In this document: one piece after another, positions 51,835-62,549 of the stretch
Numbering within the stretch: the stretch's first letter is position 1
Layout: every line of letters starts with the position of its first letter
Assembly (NCBI RefSeq): GCF_002954355.1
Contig: NZ_MQVV01000016.1
Location: 248,001 to 312,000 of the forward strand
Length of the DNA stretch: 64,000 bases
Reading direction: 5' to 3'
From: Nonlabens tegetincola
GTDB taxonomy: Bacteria; Bacteroidota; Bacteroidia; Flavobacteriales; Flavobacteriaceae
Made by a program: the position numbers and the translations under genes
Notes under the pieces: model-generated
Seen by the model: only the letters and a program-made list of their open reading frames with translations
Databases searched by the model: none
What the model was told of the DNA's origin: nothing

Positions 51835-53010
51835 ATGAATAAAGTAGTAATTGTATCCTACGCAAGAACACCTATTGGTAGCTTTATGGGAAAGTTATCA
51901 ACCATCCCTGCAACACAATTAGGTAGCATAGCAATCAAAGGAACAATAGATAAATCTGGGATTGATCCAAACCTCGTTCAAGAAGTTTTTATGGGTCACG
52001 TTGTTCAAGCAAATACGGGTCAAGCACCTGCTAGACAAGCAGCACTAGGAGCAGGTATATCAAAAAACACTCCTTGTACTACTGTAAATAAAGTTTGTGC
52101 GAGTGGAATGAAATCTATAATGATGGCAGCACAATCAATAGCTTGTGGAGACGCTGATATTGTCATTGCAGGTGGAATGGAAAACATGAGTCAAATACCA
52201 CATTATACACACTTACGCAATGCTACAAAGTTTGGCCCTAGCACTCTAGTCGATGGAATGCAGCGAGATGGATTAATTGATGCCTATGATAAAAATGCTA
52301 TGGGAGTATGTGCTGACCAGTGTGCTATAGACCATAGTTTTACAAGAGAAGATCAAGACAAATTTGCAATTCAATCTTATAACAGATCTAGTGAAGCTTG
52401 GTCAAATGGAAAGTTTAGTGATGAAGTAGTTCCAGTTCATGTCCCACAGCGCCGTGGTGATGATTTGGTAGTTGATAGAGATGAGGAATACTCTAATGTT
52501 AAAATGGATAAAATACCTTCATTACGCCCTGCATTTACTAAGGATGGTACTGTGACAGCGGCAAACGCCTCTACGATCAACGATGGTGCTGCCGCGTTAC
52601 TTTTGATGAGTGAAGATAAAGCTAAAGAATTAGGTCTTAGTCCAATTGCTTACGTAAAAGGATATGCAGATGCAGCACTGAGTCCTGAGCATTTTACAGT
52701 TGCTCCTGCAAAAGCTTTACCCAAAGCTTTAAGTAAAGCAGGTGTTTCTCAAGATGAAATAGATTATTTTGAATTCAATGAGGCTTTTTCAGTTGTTGGA
52801 TTAGCAAATATGAAGCTATTGGGACTTAATGATAAGAACGTTAATGTGTATGGTGGTGCGGTTTCACTAGGGCATCCATTAGGCTGTAGCGGTGCTCGTA
52901 TAGTAACTACATTATTAAGTGTACTTAAACAAGAAGACGGAAAATTAGGAGCTGCTGCTATTTGCAACGGCGGCGGCGGTGCAAGCGCTATGGTTATAGA
53001 AATGTTATAA
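51835..53010 (+). CDS. acetyl-CoA C-acetyltransferase (thiolase)
   Basis: A 391-aa thiolase, condensing two acetyl-CoA or cleaving acetoacetyl-CoA and longer beta-ketoacyl-CoAs. The acylated cysteine C88 lies in VNKVCASGMKS, the histidine in GGAVSLGHPLGCSGARIV, and the second cysteine in AAICNGGGGASA. The N-terminal VIVSYARTPIGSFMGKLS and length fit degradative or biosynthetic type 2 thiolases; the sequence alone does not settle which. No other fatty acid genes are close. It ends 3 bp before the NlpC/P60 gene, so they are co-transcribed. Confidence 0.95.
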   Translation: MNKVVIVSYARTPIGSFMGKLSTIPATQLGSIAIKGTIDKSGIDPNLVQEVFMGHVVQANTGQAPARQAALGAGISKNTPCTTVNKVCASGMKSIMMAAQSIACGDADIVIAGGMENMSQIPHYTHLRNATKFGPSTLVDGMQRDGLIDAYDKNAMGVCADQCAIDHSFTREDQDKFAIQSYNRSSEAWSNGKFSDEVVPVHVPQRRGDDLVVDRDEEYSNVKMDKIPSLRPAFTKDGTVTAANASTINDGAAALLLMSEDKAKELGLSPIAYVKGYADAALSPEHFTVAPAKALPKALSKAGVSQDEIDYFEFNEAFSVVGLANMKLLGLNDKNVNVYGGAVSLGHPLGCSGARIVTTLLSVLKQEDGKLGAAAICNGGGGASAMVIEML

Positions 53011-53013
53011 TAC

Positions 53014-53766
53014 ATGAGATACGGTATTTGCCCAATTTCAATTGCTCCGTTAAGAGCTGAAGCTAGTGACAAAAGTGAGCTAGTATCTCAGGTACTATAT
53101 GGGGAAATATTCAAAATTATCGAACCAAGAAAAAGTTGGTCTAGGATACGACTTTCACATGATAAATATGAAGGTTGGATAGATAATAAACAATTGAGGG
53201 AAATTGAGTCAGAAGACTATCATAGCATTCATCAACTTCCCAAATCATATTGTACTGATTTAATTTCTCATGTAACACATGAAGATGGATCGTTATCTAC
53301 AATATGTATTGGTGCGCAAATAAGCTCTTCTGCTTTTTTAGGAGACACGTTTAATGGAGAATATCGTGATTTTGCAGAAATTGAAAAATCTAAAATAGTC
53401 GAAAACTCTTTACTCTTTTTAAATACATCATATTTATGGGGTGGACGTAATCCATTGGGTATCGATTGCAGCGGATTTACACAATTAGTGTATAGATTGA
53501 ACGGGCATTCCATTCCTAGAGACGCTTCACAGCAAGCAAATATTGGCGAAGCTTTAAGCTTTATAGAGGAATCAGAACCAGGTGATTTAGCCTTTTTTGA
53601 TAATAAAGAAGGCTTAATAACTCATGTAGGAGTCGTTATGCAAGATAATTACATAATCCATGCCCACGGCAAGATAAGAATAGATCGCTTAGATCAAAGT
53701 GGTATCTTCAATGTAGAAAGTAATTCGCATACTCACAAGTTAAGGGTAATCAAAAAAATTATCTAA
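53014..53766 (+). CDS. C40 family peptidase (SH3 + NlpC/P60)
   Basis: A 250-aa cell wall peptidase. Residues 1-65 are an SH3b-type domain (ICPISIAPLRAEASDKSELV, SRIRLSHDKYEGWID) and residues 130-250 the NlpC/P60 domain with catalytic C152 in GIDCSGFTQLVY, histidine in ITHVGVVM and the third polar residue in IIHAHGK. Such enzymes cut between D-Glu and the diamino acid of peptidoglycan stem peptides. There is no signal peptide, so it may process recycled muropeptides in the cytoplasm, like YkfC-type enzymes. Operon with thiolase. Confidence 0.9.
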   Translation: MRYGICPISIAPLRAEASDKSELVSQVLYGEIFKIIEPRKSWSRIRLSHDKYEGWIDNKQLREIESEDYHSIHQLPKSYCTDLISHVTHEDGSLSTICIGAQISSSAFLGDTFNGEYRDFAEIEKSKIVENSLLFLNTSYLWGGRNPLGIDCSGFTQLVYRLNGHSIPRDASQQANIGEALSFIEESEPGDLAFFDNKEGLITHVGVVMQDNYIIHAHGKIRIDRLDQSGIFNVESNSHTHKLRVIKKII

Positions 53767-53767
53767 T

Positions 53768-53803
53768 TAAAAAAGCCTCTCATAATATTGAGAGGCTTTT
53801 TTA
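53768..53803. terminator. bidirectional terminator after the NlpC/P60 gene
   Basis: AAAAAAGCCTCTCA / TGAGAGGCTTTTTT-type stem with loop TAATAT, between convergent NlpC/P60 and TPR genes. Confidence 0.92.
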
Positions 53804-53819
53804 ATAATCTTTATTTTAA

Positions 53820-53833
53820 GCTTTCGCGAAAGC
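53820..53833. repeat. GCTTTCGCGAAAGC palindrome, copy 11 (intergenic)
   Basis: The 14-bp core is intact; the left outer base is A rather than C. It lies between the bidirectional terminator and the end of the TPR gene, in a position like copy 1. Confidence 0.93.
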
Positions 53834-53849
53834 GTGAAATTTAAACTTT

Positions 53850-55022
53850 TTATTTTCCTTGAAGAGCATCGATTTTATCTTGCATTTCAAGTGCTCCGTA
53901 TAAGCTTAATAAAGTACCTTTTACGTTTGCGTTTTCCGGCTTGATTTTTAAAGCTTTTTCAAAAACATCGATTGCGCTTTTGTATAACTTTTCTTGATCA
54001 TCATACGAAGTAGAATCCAAGTTTCCTTTTTCTAAATATATAGCGCCTAAATTATATAAGGTAACAAAATTATCAGGGTTCTTAGATAAACTTAAATTAA
54101 AATATTTAATAGCTTCATCATAATTTTTATTTTGAACGGCGGCTAATCCAAGATTATCAAAAACTTTTGGGTCCGAAACTTCATCTACAAGCGCCTCAGT
54201 AGCTTTTTTATATTCATCCATCATACCCAAGGTTAAATACATATCTGCCTTGTTTATTTTCAAAGATTCATCATTTGGATATCTATCAAACGCATTTACA
54301 AAAACCTCTTTTGCTTTGGCATCTTGACCAGAGTTTTTGTAAAGCCAGATTAAATTACTAACTATTACTCCTCTATTAGAAGGTGATTTCTCAACTATTA
54401 AATTTTTGTATTCTCCCTTAGCAATAGCAGCTTCTACTAAGACTTTATTAGGAAATATCTCCTCTTTCCCATCCTTTACCCTAGTAGCTTTAAAAATATC
54501 TTGCTCTCCTGAGAAACCATTATTAAACAATTCTTCATAGTAAAATAAAGCCTCATCAAATTCTCCAGTGGAGTACGCTAAATTAGCAGCATTAAATTTC
54601 ATTGAATGATCATCTGGATAAAAGGAAGCTAGTTTTTTAACTATTGAAAGAGCTTTTTGCGGATTTGAATTTGCTAATTTACTTGCATTTTTAACTAGCA
54701 ATTGTCTTCCTAAACTTTCAACAAAACTAAATTTAACCTCATCATCAAATCCTAACTCTTCAGCTTTTTTCAATTCATCCATAGCTAATAATAGCTGATC
54801 AACATCGTCAGGTGCATTTGTAAAAAGAGTGAATGCATTGTAAAATGCATATTCATCTTTATAATCAGCTTCTATTTCATTTTCATTTAGAGTATTGAAA
54901 ATTTCCATTGCAGTTGCGATGTCATTTCTATCTACTGCCTTTGCTATTTTTTTGAATTGCTTCTTTTGGGCAGTGGCAATTACTGCACAAAAAAGAAACA
55001 TAATAGTTACTATTTTTTTCAT
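53850..55022 (-). CDS. secreted tetratricopeptide repeat protein
   Basis: A 390-aa protein with a signal peptide (MKKIVTIMFLFCAVIATAQ) and a run of TPR units, e.g. VFDNLGLAAVQNKNYDEAIK, VTLYNLGAIYLEKGNLDSTS and AIDVFEKALKIKPENANVKG. It is probably a periplasmic scaffold; the partner is unknown. The start is set at 55022 where the signal peptide begins; the open frame upstream overlaps the gyrA 3' end and is not coding. It follows gyrA by 13 bp on the same strand, so it is co-transcribed with it. Confidence 0.85.
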   Translation of the reverse strand: MKKIVTIMFLFCAVIATAQKKQFKKIAKAVDRNDIATAMEIFNTLNENEIEADYKDEYAFYNAFTLFTNAPDDVDQLLLAMDELKKAEELGFDDEVKFSFVESLGRQLLVKNASKLANSNPQKALSIVKKLASFYPDDHSMKFNAANLAYSTGEFDEALFYYEELFNNGFSGEQDIFKATRVKDGKEEIFPNKVLVEAAIAKGEYKNLIVEKSPSNRGVIVSNLIWLYKNSGQDAKAKEVFVNAFDRYPNDESLKINKADMYLTLGMMDEYKKATEALVDEVSDPKVFDNLGLAAVQNKNYDEAIKYFNLSLSKNPDNFVTLYNLGAIYLEKGNLDSTSYDDQEKLYKSAIDVFEKALKIKPENANVKGTLLSLYGALEMQDKIDALQGK

Positions 55023-55035
55023 TTTAAAATTTTTG

Positions 55036-57546
55036 TTATTCTTCGCTATCATCGGTAACAACAGTTGTGCCATCGTTTTCCGTTGCCTCAAGGCTATCGT
55101 CGTCGTTTTCATCTTTAACAACTTTTGCAACTGCAGCAATCGAATCGTTACCTTTTAAGTTTATAAGCCTTACTCCTTGTGTTGCTCTTCCCATAACTCT
55201 TAGGTCAGAGACATTGATTCTAATCGCAACACCAGACTTATTGATAATCATTAAATCATCAGAGTCAGTTACATTTTTAAGAGCCACTAAACTTCCTGTT
55301 TTTTCAGTAACAGAGATTGTTTTTACACCTTTTCCTCCACGATTAGTTTCTCGATAATCTTCTAGGCTTGACCTTTTACCGTATCCTTTTTCAGAAACGA
55401 CAAGAATATTAGAATCCATATCATTTACAGATACCATTCCTATAACCTCATCATCGTCGTGCGCAAGTCTTATTCCTCTAACTCCACTCGCACTACGACC
55501 CATAGGTCTAGTTTTTGATTCATCAAATCGAATTGCTTTACCGCTCTTCAATCCTAACATTACATGGCTATCTCCAGTCGTTAGTTTTGCTTCTAACAAG
55601 GTATCCCCATCCTTAATAGTAATTGCATTAATACCATTTGAACGAGGTCTTGAGTACTGTTCTAAAGAAGTTTTCTTAACCTGACCTTTTTTAGTAGCCA
55701 TTATCACATAATGACTATTAATATAGTCTTCGTCTTTAAGATCTTGAGTACAAATTACTGCCTTAACCTTATCGTCTTGCTCAATATTAATTAGATTCTG
55801 TATAGCTCTACCTTTGGAAGTACGACTACCTTCTGGTATTTCATAGACTCTCATCCAGAAACACTTACCTTTTTCAGTAAAGAAAAGCATGTATTGATGA
55901 TTTGTTCCTATAAAAATATCTTCCAGGAAATCTGCATCACGCGTTGTACTTGCCTTCTGTCCTACTCCACCTCTATTCTGAATTTTATATTCATTCAAAC
56001 TAGTACGCTTAATGTAACCTGCATGTGAAATTGTGATTACAACTTGCTCATCTGGTATCATATCTTCGATACTCAAATCACCACCAGCATACTCGATTTT
56101 TGATCGGCGCTCATCACCAAATTTCTCTTTAACCTCGAGAAGTTCTTCCTTAATAATAGCCATTCTACGCTCTTTTTTAGCAAGAATATCTTTAAGGTCT
56201 GCGATGGTTTCTAAAAGGTCGTTATACTCTGATCGTAATTTATCTTGTTCTAGTCCTGTAAGCTGTCTCAATCGCATTTCAACGATAGCTCTAGCTTGAA
56301 TTTCAGAAAGTTCAAAACGTTTAATTAGCTTTTCTCGCGCTTCTTCTCCATTTTTACTAGAACGTATAAGTGCAATAACCTCATCGATATTATCACTAGC
56401 AATAATTAATCCTTCAAGGATATGTGCACGTTCTTCAGCTTTACGCAATTCAAACGTTGTTCTACGAGTTACTACTTCATGTCTGTGCTCCACAAAATAG
56501 TGGATCATCTCTTTAACATTAAGTAATTGCGGTCTACCGTTTACAAGAGCAATGTTATTCACACTAAAACTTGATTGTAAAGCAGTATGCTTATACAATT
56601 TATTAATTACGATATTAGGTATAGCATCCCTTTTAAGAACATATACGATACGCATACCTTTACGGTCGGATTCATCTCTTATGGAGGAGATTCCTTCAAG
56701 TTTTTTCTCGTTGATAAGATCGGCTGTTTTCTTAATCATATCAGCTTTATTTACCTGATATGGCAGCTCATCAACGATAATACACTCACGTCCTTTTACC
56801 TCTTCGATACGTGCTCTACCTCTTATTTTAACGCGACCACGCCCAGTATGCATGGCCTCTTTTACTCCATCATAACCGTAAATAATTCCACCTGTTGGAA
56901 AATCTGGTGCTTTTACATGGTTTATGAGTTCATCCACTGTAATATCGTTATCTTCAATGTAGGCAATTGTACCATCTACCACTTCAGATAAGTTATGAGG
57001 TGGCATATTAGTAGCCATACCTACTGCAATACCGCTAGCTCCATTTACGAGCAGGTTAGGTATTTTTGTAGGAAGAACAGTAGGCTCGCTTAACGTATCA
57101 TCAAAATTAAGTTGAGTATCTACAGTTTCCTTATCGATATCAGCGAGCATTTCCTCACTTATTTTACGCATTCTGGCTTCAGTATAACGCATGGCTGCAG
57201 GTGGATCTCCATCTACACTACCAAAGTTACCCTGACCATCAACCATCATATACCTCAATGACCATTCTTGAGCCATACGTACCATTGTATCGTATACCGA
57301 TGTATCTCCATGAGGATGGTACTTTCCAAGTACCTCTCCTACAATTCTTGCACTTTTTTTGTAAGCTCTATTAGATAGTACACCTAGCTCGTACATTCCA
57401 TAAAGAACCCTACGGTGAACTGGTTTTAGCCCATCGCGCACATCTGGCAGTGCACGTGACACTATGACCGACATCGAGTAATCGATGTATGCTGACTTCA
57501 TTTCATCCTCGATATTAATCGGGATCAACTTTTCTCCATCTGCCAT
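55036..57546 (-). CDS. gyrA: DNA gyrase subunit A
   Basis: GyrA, 836 aa, the DNA-cleaving and wrapping subunit of gyrase. Catalytic tyrosine Y121 is in AMRYTEARM, the quinolone region reads [12 protein letters not shown], and the C-terminal beta-pinwheel has the expected blades. The GyrA box is QNRGGVG rather than the canonical QRRGGKG; a second NRGGKG occurs later. The acidic tail ([14 protein letters not shown] and following) is typical of flavobacteria. gyrB is not adjacent. The 318-bp upstream gap, shared with clpC, holds palindrome copy 12. Confidence 0.97.
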   Translation of the reverse strand: MADGEKLIPINIEDEMKSAYIDYSMSVIVSRALPDVRDGLKPVHRRVLYGMYELGVLSNRAYKKSARIVGEVLGKYHPHGDTSVYDTMVRMAQEWSLRYMMVDGQGNFGSVDGDPPAAMRYTEARMRKISEEMLADIDKETVDTQLNFDDTLSEPTVLPTKIPNLLVNGASGIAVGMATNMPPHNLSEVVDGTIAYIEDNDITVDELINHVKAPDFPTGGIIYGYDGVKEAMHTGRGRVKIRGRARIEEVKGRECIIVDELPYQVNKADMIKKTADLINEKKLEGISSIRDESDRKGMRIVYVLKRDAIPNIVINKLYKHTALQSSFSVNNIALVNGRPQLLNVKEMIHYFVEHRHEVVTRRTTFELRKAEERAHILEGLIIASDNIDEVIALIRSSKNGEEAREKLIKRFELSEIQARAIVEMRLRQLTGLEQDKLRSEYNDLLETIADLKDILAKKERRMAIIKEELLEVKEKFGDERRSKIEYAGGDLSIEDMIPDEQVVITISHAGYIKRTSLNEYKIQNRGGVGQKASTTRDADFLEDIFIGTNHQYMLFFTEKGKCFWMRVYEIPEGSRTSKGRAIQNLINIEQDDKVKAVICTQDLKDEDYINSHYVIMATKKGQVKKTSLEQYSRPRSNGINAITIKDGDTLLEAKLTTGDSHVMLGLKSGKAIRFDESKTRPMGRSASGVRGIRLAHDDDEVIGMVSVNDMDSNILVVSEKGYGKRSSLEDYRETNRGGKGVKTISVTEKTGSLVALKNVTDSDDLMIINKSGVAIRINVSDLRVMGRATQGVRLINLKGNDSIAAVAKVVKDENDDDSLEATENDGTTVVTDDSEE

Positions 57547-57864
57547 GAATTATCAGTGTTTTAAATTATGAACAAGCAAGATAAGCAAACAGCTAGTATT
57601 TATAAGGGTTTAGGCCTACTTTATCCTGTTTTTTATTAACACATTTTAAGAAATCCTGTTTATAAGTTTTAACTTAGATTAACGATGCCTAAAATCATGT
57701 TTTAAAGTTAGACTACTTGCGTTTAAACAGTTTCAAATCAGGTGTTTTATTACGCTTTCGCGAAAGCGAACCCAACCACTAAACTTTATATTAACCGTAA
57801 TTTATAAAACGGTACGGCTTTTGAACAATTTAATTCATTAAATTTAGCCAAAGAAGCAAGTTAT
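57547..57864. other. divergent promoter region between gyrA and clpC
   Basis: A 318-bp AT-rich gap without a coding frame. It contains palindrome copy 12 at 57753 and, closer to clpC, a TTTTG and TAAATTTAG combination (about 57818-57847) that resembles a -33/-7 pair. No heat-shock CIRCE or CtsR-type operator was recognised. Confidence 0.5.
57753..57768. repeat. CGCTTTCGCGAAAGCG palindrome, copy 12 (intergenic)
   Basis: Perfect 16-bp palindrome, with the TTA left extension but GAAC on the right. In the divergent promoter region of gyrA and clpC, about 100 bp from the clpC ATG. Confidence 0.95.
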
Positions 57865-60414
57865 ATGGATGATAATTTTTCACCGAGAGTCAAAGACGTG
57901 ATAGCCTATAGCAAAGAAGAGGCGTTAAGGTTAGGTCACGATTTTATAGGCACTGAACATCTTATGTTAGGTCTTTTGAGAGATGGAGATGGAAAGGCCA
58001 TTCAAATTTTAGGAAATTTAAGTGTCGATTTAGATTTACTACGTAGAAAAGTAGAAATATTGAGTCCGGCAAATCCTAGTTCGGAATTGAATGCAAATGA
58101 AAAAAAGAATTTGCACCTCACTAGACAGGCAGAAAGAGCACTTAAAACAACCTTTTTAGAAGCAAAGCTGTTTCAAAGTTCCTCTATTAATACTGCACAC
58201 TTACTATTGTGCATTTTACGCAATGAAAACGATCCTACGACTAAATTGCTCAACAAAATGCAAGTAGATTACGATGGTGTAAAAGAGGAGTTTAAAACCT
58301 TATTGTCTGAAGATGATAATTACACTGATGAACCACTCGCACAAAGTTTTAGCGATGATGATTCTAACGAAGCAGGTAAGGATGATGGAGAAAACTTATT
58401 CTCAGGAAATGCCGATAAAAAAGGGAGCAAGAAAAGTAAGACACCTGTTTTAGATAATTTTGGACGTGATTTAACCAAACTAGCAGAAGACGATAAACTT
58501 GATCCTGTTGTAGGTCGTACGGAAGAAATACAACGTGTATCTCAAATTTTGAGTAGACGTAAAAAGAACAATCCTTTATTAATAGGTGAACCTGGAGTTG
58601 GTAAAAGTGCAATAGCCGAAGGTCTAGCCCTAAGAATCGTTCAACGTAAAGTTTCACGTATTTTATATGATAAAAGAGTGATAACTCTTGATCTTGCTAG
58701 TCTAGTTGCTGGTACGAAGTACAGAGGTCAATTTGAAGAACGTATGAAAGCGGTGATGAATGAGCTTGAAAAAAATGATGATATTATATTATTCATTGAT
58801 GAAATTCACACCATCGTCGGTGCTGGTGGTGCTGCTGGGTCATTAGATGCTTCAAACATGTTTAAACCAGCGCTAGCACGTGGTGAGATACAATGTATAG
58901 GTGCAACAACTCTTGATGAATATCGTAATAGTATTGAAAAGGATGGCGCTCTTGAACGACGTTTTCAAAAAGTAATGGTAGAACCAACTAGCGTTGAGGA
59001 AACTATAGCTATTCTTAACAATATTAAAGAGAAATATGAAGATCATCATAATGTAGAGTATACGCCTGAGGCTATTGAAGCGTGTGTAACGTTGACCAAT
59101 AGATATATGACCGATAGGTTTCTTCCAGACAAGGCTATAGACGCTTTAGATGAAGCAGGCTCAAGAATTCATATTACAAATATCGAAGTTCCAGACCAAA
59201 TTGTCGAAATAGAACAAAAGCTGGAAGAAGTACGCGAGGAGAAGACTAATGTTGTTAAAAAACAAAAGTATGAGCAAGCTGCCCGATTAAGAGACGATGA
59301 GAAAAAGCTAGAACAACAGCTTAAAGACGCTCAAGATGCTTGGGAAGAAGCTTCTAAAAATCATAAGGATACAGTTACCGAAGAAAACGTGGCTGAAGTT
59401 GTAAGCATGATGACAGGTATTCCGGTTAACAGAATAGCTACCCAAGAAATGAAGAAATTGAGCAATCTAAATGAGACTATAGGTAGTTCAGTAATTGGGC
59501 AAGAAAAGGCTGTAAAACAGGTAGTAAAAGCTATTCAACGTAATCGAGCTGGTTTAAAAGATCCTAATAAACCAATTGGATCTTTTATATTCCTAGGGCA
59601 AACTGGTGTAGGTAAAACACAACTTGCTAAAGTTTTGTCCAAAGAGCTATTTGATTCTGAAAACTCATTAATCAGAATTGATATGAGTGAATACATGGAG
59701 AAATTTGCTATAAGCAGGCTTATAGGTGCGCCTCCAGGATATGTAGGTTATGAAGAAGGTGGACAGCTCACTGAAAAAGTACGTAGAAAACCATATAGCG
59801 TGGTTCTATTGGATGAAATTGAGAAAGCTCACCCAGATGTTTTTAATATGTTATTGCAAGTTCTTGACGATGGTTACATTACCGATAGTTTAGGACGCAA
59901 AATCGATTTTAGAAACACCATCATAATTATGACAAGTAATGTAGGTGCTAGACAACTTAAAGATTTTGGATCAGGTGTAGGATTTGGTACAGCAGCCCGT
60001 AAGAGTGCTGCAGATGAGAATGCGCGTAGTGTTATTCAAGCTGCCCTTAAAAAGACATTTGCTCCTGAATTCTTAAACAGAATTGACGATGTAATTGTGT
60101 TTAACGCTTTAGAAAGAGAGGATATTCATAAAATTATTGATATCGAGCTAGAAAAATTACTAGCACGTATCAAAGATTTAGGATACGAATTAAAACTAAG
60201 CGAGAAAGCAAAGGATTATATTGCCGATAAAGGTTTTGACAAACAGTACGGTGCTAGGCCTTTGAAAAGAGCTATTCAAAAACATATTGAAGATACTCTT
60301 GCAGAGGAAATTGTTAATAATCAACTTCAAGAAGGAGATTCAATATCTATGGACTTGGATGAAAAAACCAATGAACTTGTCATTAATATTGAAAAAGCAA
60401 GTACGACGGAATAA
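57865..60414 (+). CDS. clpC: ATP-dependent Clp protease ATP-binding subunit ClpC
   Basis: An 849-aa Hsp100 unfoldase that feeds substrates to ClpP. The N-domain is a double Clp repeat (1-150; [35 protein letters not shown]). NBD1 has Walker [14 protein letters not shown] and [15 protein letters not shown]; the UVR-type linker region [19 protein letters not shown] is at about 470-490; NBD2 has [25 protein letters not shown] and the R finger region. This makes it ClpC rather than ClpB or ClpA. No mcsA/mcsB/ctsR genes are nearby. Monocistronic with its own terminator. Confidence 0.96.
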   Translation: MDDNFSPRVKDVIAYSKEEALRLGHDFIGTEHLMLGLLRDGDGKAIQILGNLSVDLDLLRRKVEILSPANPSSELNANEKKNLHLTRQAERALKTTFLEAKLFQSSSINTAHLLLCILRNENDPTTKLLNKMQVDYDGVKEEFKTLLSEDDNYTDEPLAQSFSDDDSNEAGKDDGENLFSGNADKKGSKKSKTPVLDNFGRDLTKLAEDDKLDPVVGRTEEIQRVSQILSRRKKNNPLLIGEPGVGKSAIAEGLALRIVQRKVSRILYDKRVITLDLASLVAGTKYRGQFEERMKAVMNELEKNDDIILFIDEIHTIVGAGGAAGSLDASNMFKPALARGEIQCIGATTLDEYRNSIEKDGALERRFQKVMVEPTSVEETIAILNNIKEKYEDHHNVEYTPEAIEACVTLTNRYMTDRFLPDKAIDALDEAGSRIHITNIEVPDQIVEIEQKLEEVREEKTNVVKKQKYEQAARLRDDEKKLEQQLKDAQDAWEEASKNHKDTVTEENVAEVVSMMTGIPVNRIATQEMKKLSNLNETIGSSVIGQEKAVKQVVKAIQRNRAGLKDPNKPIGSFIFLGQTGVGKTQLAKVLSKELFDSENSLIRIDMSEYMEKFAISRLIGAPPGYVGYEEGGQLTEKVRRKPYSVVLLDEIEKAHPDVFNMLLQVLDDGYITDSLGRKIDFRNTIIIMTSNVGARQLKDFGSGVGFGTAARKSAADENARSVIQAALKKTFAPEFLNRIDDVIVFNALEREDIHKIIDIELEKLLARIKDLGYELKLSEKAKDYIADKGFDKQYGARPLKRAIQKHIEDTLAEEIVNNQLQEGDSISMDLDEKTNELVINIEKASTTE

Positions 60415-60435
60415 GTTATTTTTAATATATGCTAT

Positions 60436-60470
60436 AAAAGGCTACTCTTTTTTAGAGTGGCCTTTTTTTA
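60436..60470 (+). terminator. terminator after clpC
   Basis: AAAAGGCTACTCT / AGAGTGGCCTTTT stem (one G-T pair, TTTT loop) followed by Ts. Confidence 0.85.
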
Positions 60471-60611
60471 TTTATTGCACAATTGTTAAAAACAAATAAC
60501 TTCAAATCCTAAAAACATGTTTTTAATCGAATAGTAAGCTAAATGATTTTCCAAAATTAATAATGATTAGGTATCAAAATACTTTTACTCCATCAATTAA
60601 AAATAGGGAAT

Positions 60612-61019
60612 ATGAAAACAGTAGATTTAGATTTTGGCCGCTTTGAGTTTTACCCAGATCTTGTAATTGGAACAATCAACGAAGGAGTTCACTTTGATAA
60701 AAAATTGAACGAGACTTTAAGAAATAATATCGTTTATCATTATGGGGTTCATCATCCTATAGGTTATATAAGTGTAAGAGAGAACAACTATTCTGTAGAC
60801 CCAATGATACATTTAGAAAATAAAAAGTTTGACAATCTATGCAGTGTGGCAATAGTTGAAAATAGAATTTATGGAATGAGTAGCATCGCTCTAGAAGCAA
60901 AGTTTTTTAAGCCAGGAAAGCTTAAATCATTCATTACCCCAGAGGATGCACTTATATGGACCAATAAACAAATTGAAAACTCTATAAGAAATAAAGAGCT
61001 CAAATATCAATTGGTTTAA
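60612..61019 (+). CDS. hypothetical protein, possibly STAS-like
   Basis: A 135-aa soluble protein starting MKTVDLDFGRFEFYPDLVIG. The beta-alpha pattern (PIGYISVRENNYSVDP, LCSVAIVENRIYGMSSIAL, then a helix FITPEDALIWTNKQIE) recalls SpoIIAA/STAS-type domains that are common as single small proteins in flavobacteria; this is inference. A 200-bp AT-rich gap separates it from clpC, including the clpC terminator. Its stop overlaps the end of the convergent hutH by 4 bp. Confidence 0.65.
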   Translation: MKTVDLDFGRFEFYPDLVIGTINEGVHFDKKLNETLRNNIVYHYGVHHPIGYISVRENNYSVDPMIHLENKKFDNLCSVAIVENRIYGMSSIALEAKFFKPGKLKSFITPEDALIWTNKQIENSIRNKELKYQLV

Positions 61020-62506
61020 AAATCAATTTTAGTTTCTTCTAGAAATATTCTAGCAGCTTTTATATCGCTATACATGATACGATCCTCATCGAGTTGAGAC
61101 ACATTATCACGTAAAGAATTAACTATCCTCTTCAGAAATGGAGAGGTTTGTTTTTTTCTAAAAGAAAGAGATTCTGCTCCAGCGATAAGTTCAATTCCCA
61201 AAACAGTTTGACAATTATCTAAAAGTTCATATAATTTAACTGCTGCATTTGCTCCCATGCTCACATGATCCTCCTGCCCATTTGAGGATACTATACTATC
61301 AGTAGAACTAGGATTAGCTAGAGATTTATTTTTACTTACAATACTGGCTGCAGTATACTGCATAATCATCATCCCACTATTCAAGCCTGGGTTGTGCACC
61401 AGAAAAGAAGAGAGTCCTCTTTTACCACTCATTAACTGAAAGATACGTCGCTCACTTATGTTTGCGATTTCACTAAGAGCGATTGCCATATAATCCAAAG
61501 CTAAGGCAAGTGGTTGACCATGGAAATTACCAGCAGAAATCACTTCATCTGAATCTGGAAAAACATTAGGATTATCAGTAACTGAATTGAGTTCTGTAAC
61601 AATGGTTTTAGTAACAAAGTTTAAAGTATCCTTGCTAGCACCATGTACCTGTGGTACGCATCTAAAACTATATGGATCTTGTACATTATCCTTAGCATCC
61701 TGTGCTATCTCACTTCCATCTAGTAAGTCTAGTAATAATTGAGCGCTTTCTAATTGTCCAGCATGTGGCCTAATTAGATGACTTTGCGGTAAAAATGGAG
61801 ATAAAGAACAATTAAATCCATCGATTGATAATGAAGCGGTGATATGAGACCAGTTCCATAGCTGTTCTGCTTTCAATAATCCATAAATAGCATAAGCAAG
61901 CATGAATTGAGTACCGTTTATAAGGGCCAAACCTTCTTTAGATTTCAAGTTCAAAGGCTTCACACCATAATCGTTTTTCAAGGCGCTAGCATCTCTCACT
62001 TCATTGTCGATATATATTTCCCCTAAACCTAGCAACGGTAAAGCCATGTGCGCGAGTGGCGCTAGATCACCACTAGCTCCTAATGAACCTTGTTCATAAA
62101 TAACGGGTAATAAATCATTATTAAAGAAAAAAATCAACCTTTCAACAACTTCTATACTTACTCCACTATGACCATACGATAGACTTTGTATTTTACAAAA
62201 AAGCATGATCCTTATAATCTCCTTAGGAACAGGTTTGCCGGCACCACAAGCATGTGATATGATTAAGTTTTTCTGTAACTTCTCTATATCTTGTAGTTCA
62301 ATGCGAGTGTCACATAAGGAACCAAACCCAGTATTGATACCGTATGCAGTAGGCGCCTCTATGGCGCCATATTTTTCATCGAGGTACTTGCGACCTTTTA
62401 AAATTCGTTGCTTGGCATCTTCCGATAGTTCTAATTCAGTTACCTGAAAAGCAATCTCGGATAGTTTGTTTTTATTAATATGAGCAGATGATATTGTATG
62501 CTTCAT
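61016..62506 (-). CDS. hutH: histidine ammonia-lyase
   Basis: HutH, 496 aa, converts L-histidine to urocanate and ammonia. The MIO electrophile forms from Ala-Ser-Gly 144-146 in GSLGASGDLAPLAH; GINTGFGSL, the substrate-binding QDAYS-equivalent QDPYSFRCVPQVHGA, and the FHGQPLALALDYM and SSNGQEDHVSMGANA motifs are intact. Because HAL and tyrosine lyases share the fold, the histidine assignment rests on the overall match. hutU, hutI and hutG are not in the window, so the rest of the pathway is elsewhere. Confidence 0.92.
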   Translation of the reverse strand: MKHTISSAHINKNKLSEIAFQVTELELSEDAKQRILKGRKYLDEKYGAIEAPTAYGINTGFGSLCDTRIELQDIEKLQKNLIISHACGAGKPVPKEIIRIMLFCKIQSLSYGHSGVSIEVVERLIFFFNNDLLPVIYEQGSLGASGDLAPLAHMALPLLGLGEIYIDNEVRDASALKNDYGVKPLNLKSKEGLALINGTQFMLAYAIYGLLKAEQLWNWSHITASLSIDGFNCSLSPFLPQSHLIRPHAGQLESAQLLLDLLDGSEIAQDAKDNVQDPYSFRCVPQVHGASKDTLNFVTKTIVTELNSVTDNPNVFPDSDEVISAGNFHGQPLALALDYMAIALSEIANISERRIFQLMSGKRGLSSFLVHNPGLNSGMMIMQYTAASIVSKNKSLANPSSTDSIVSSNGQEDHVSMGANAAVKLYELLDNCQTVLGIELIAGAESLSFRKKQTSPFLKRIVNSLRDNVSQLDEDRIMYSDIKAARIFLEETKIDF

Positions 62507-62549
62507 AAGTCTTGGTAGATGTTAAGTTTTGTAGTTTTGATTAAATAAT

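Noticed and set aside
55036-57546. Missing GyrA box as sign of a topoisomerase IV subunit (ParC)
   Set aside because: The box is only changed (QNRGGVG), the full C-terminal pinwheel and acidic tail are present, and overall sequence is GyrA-like.
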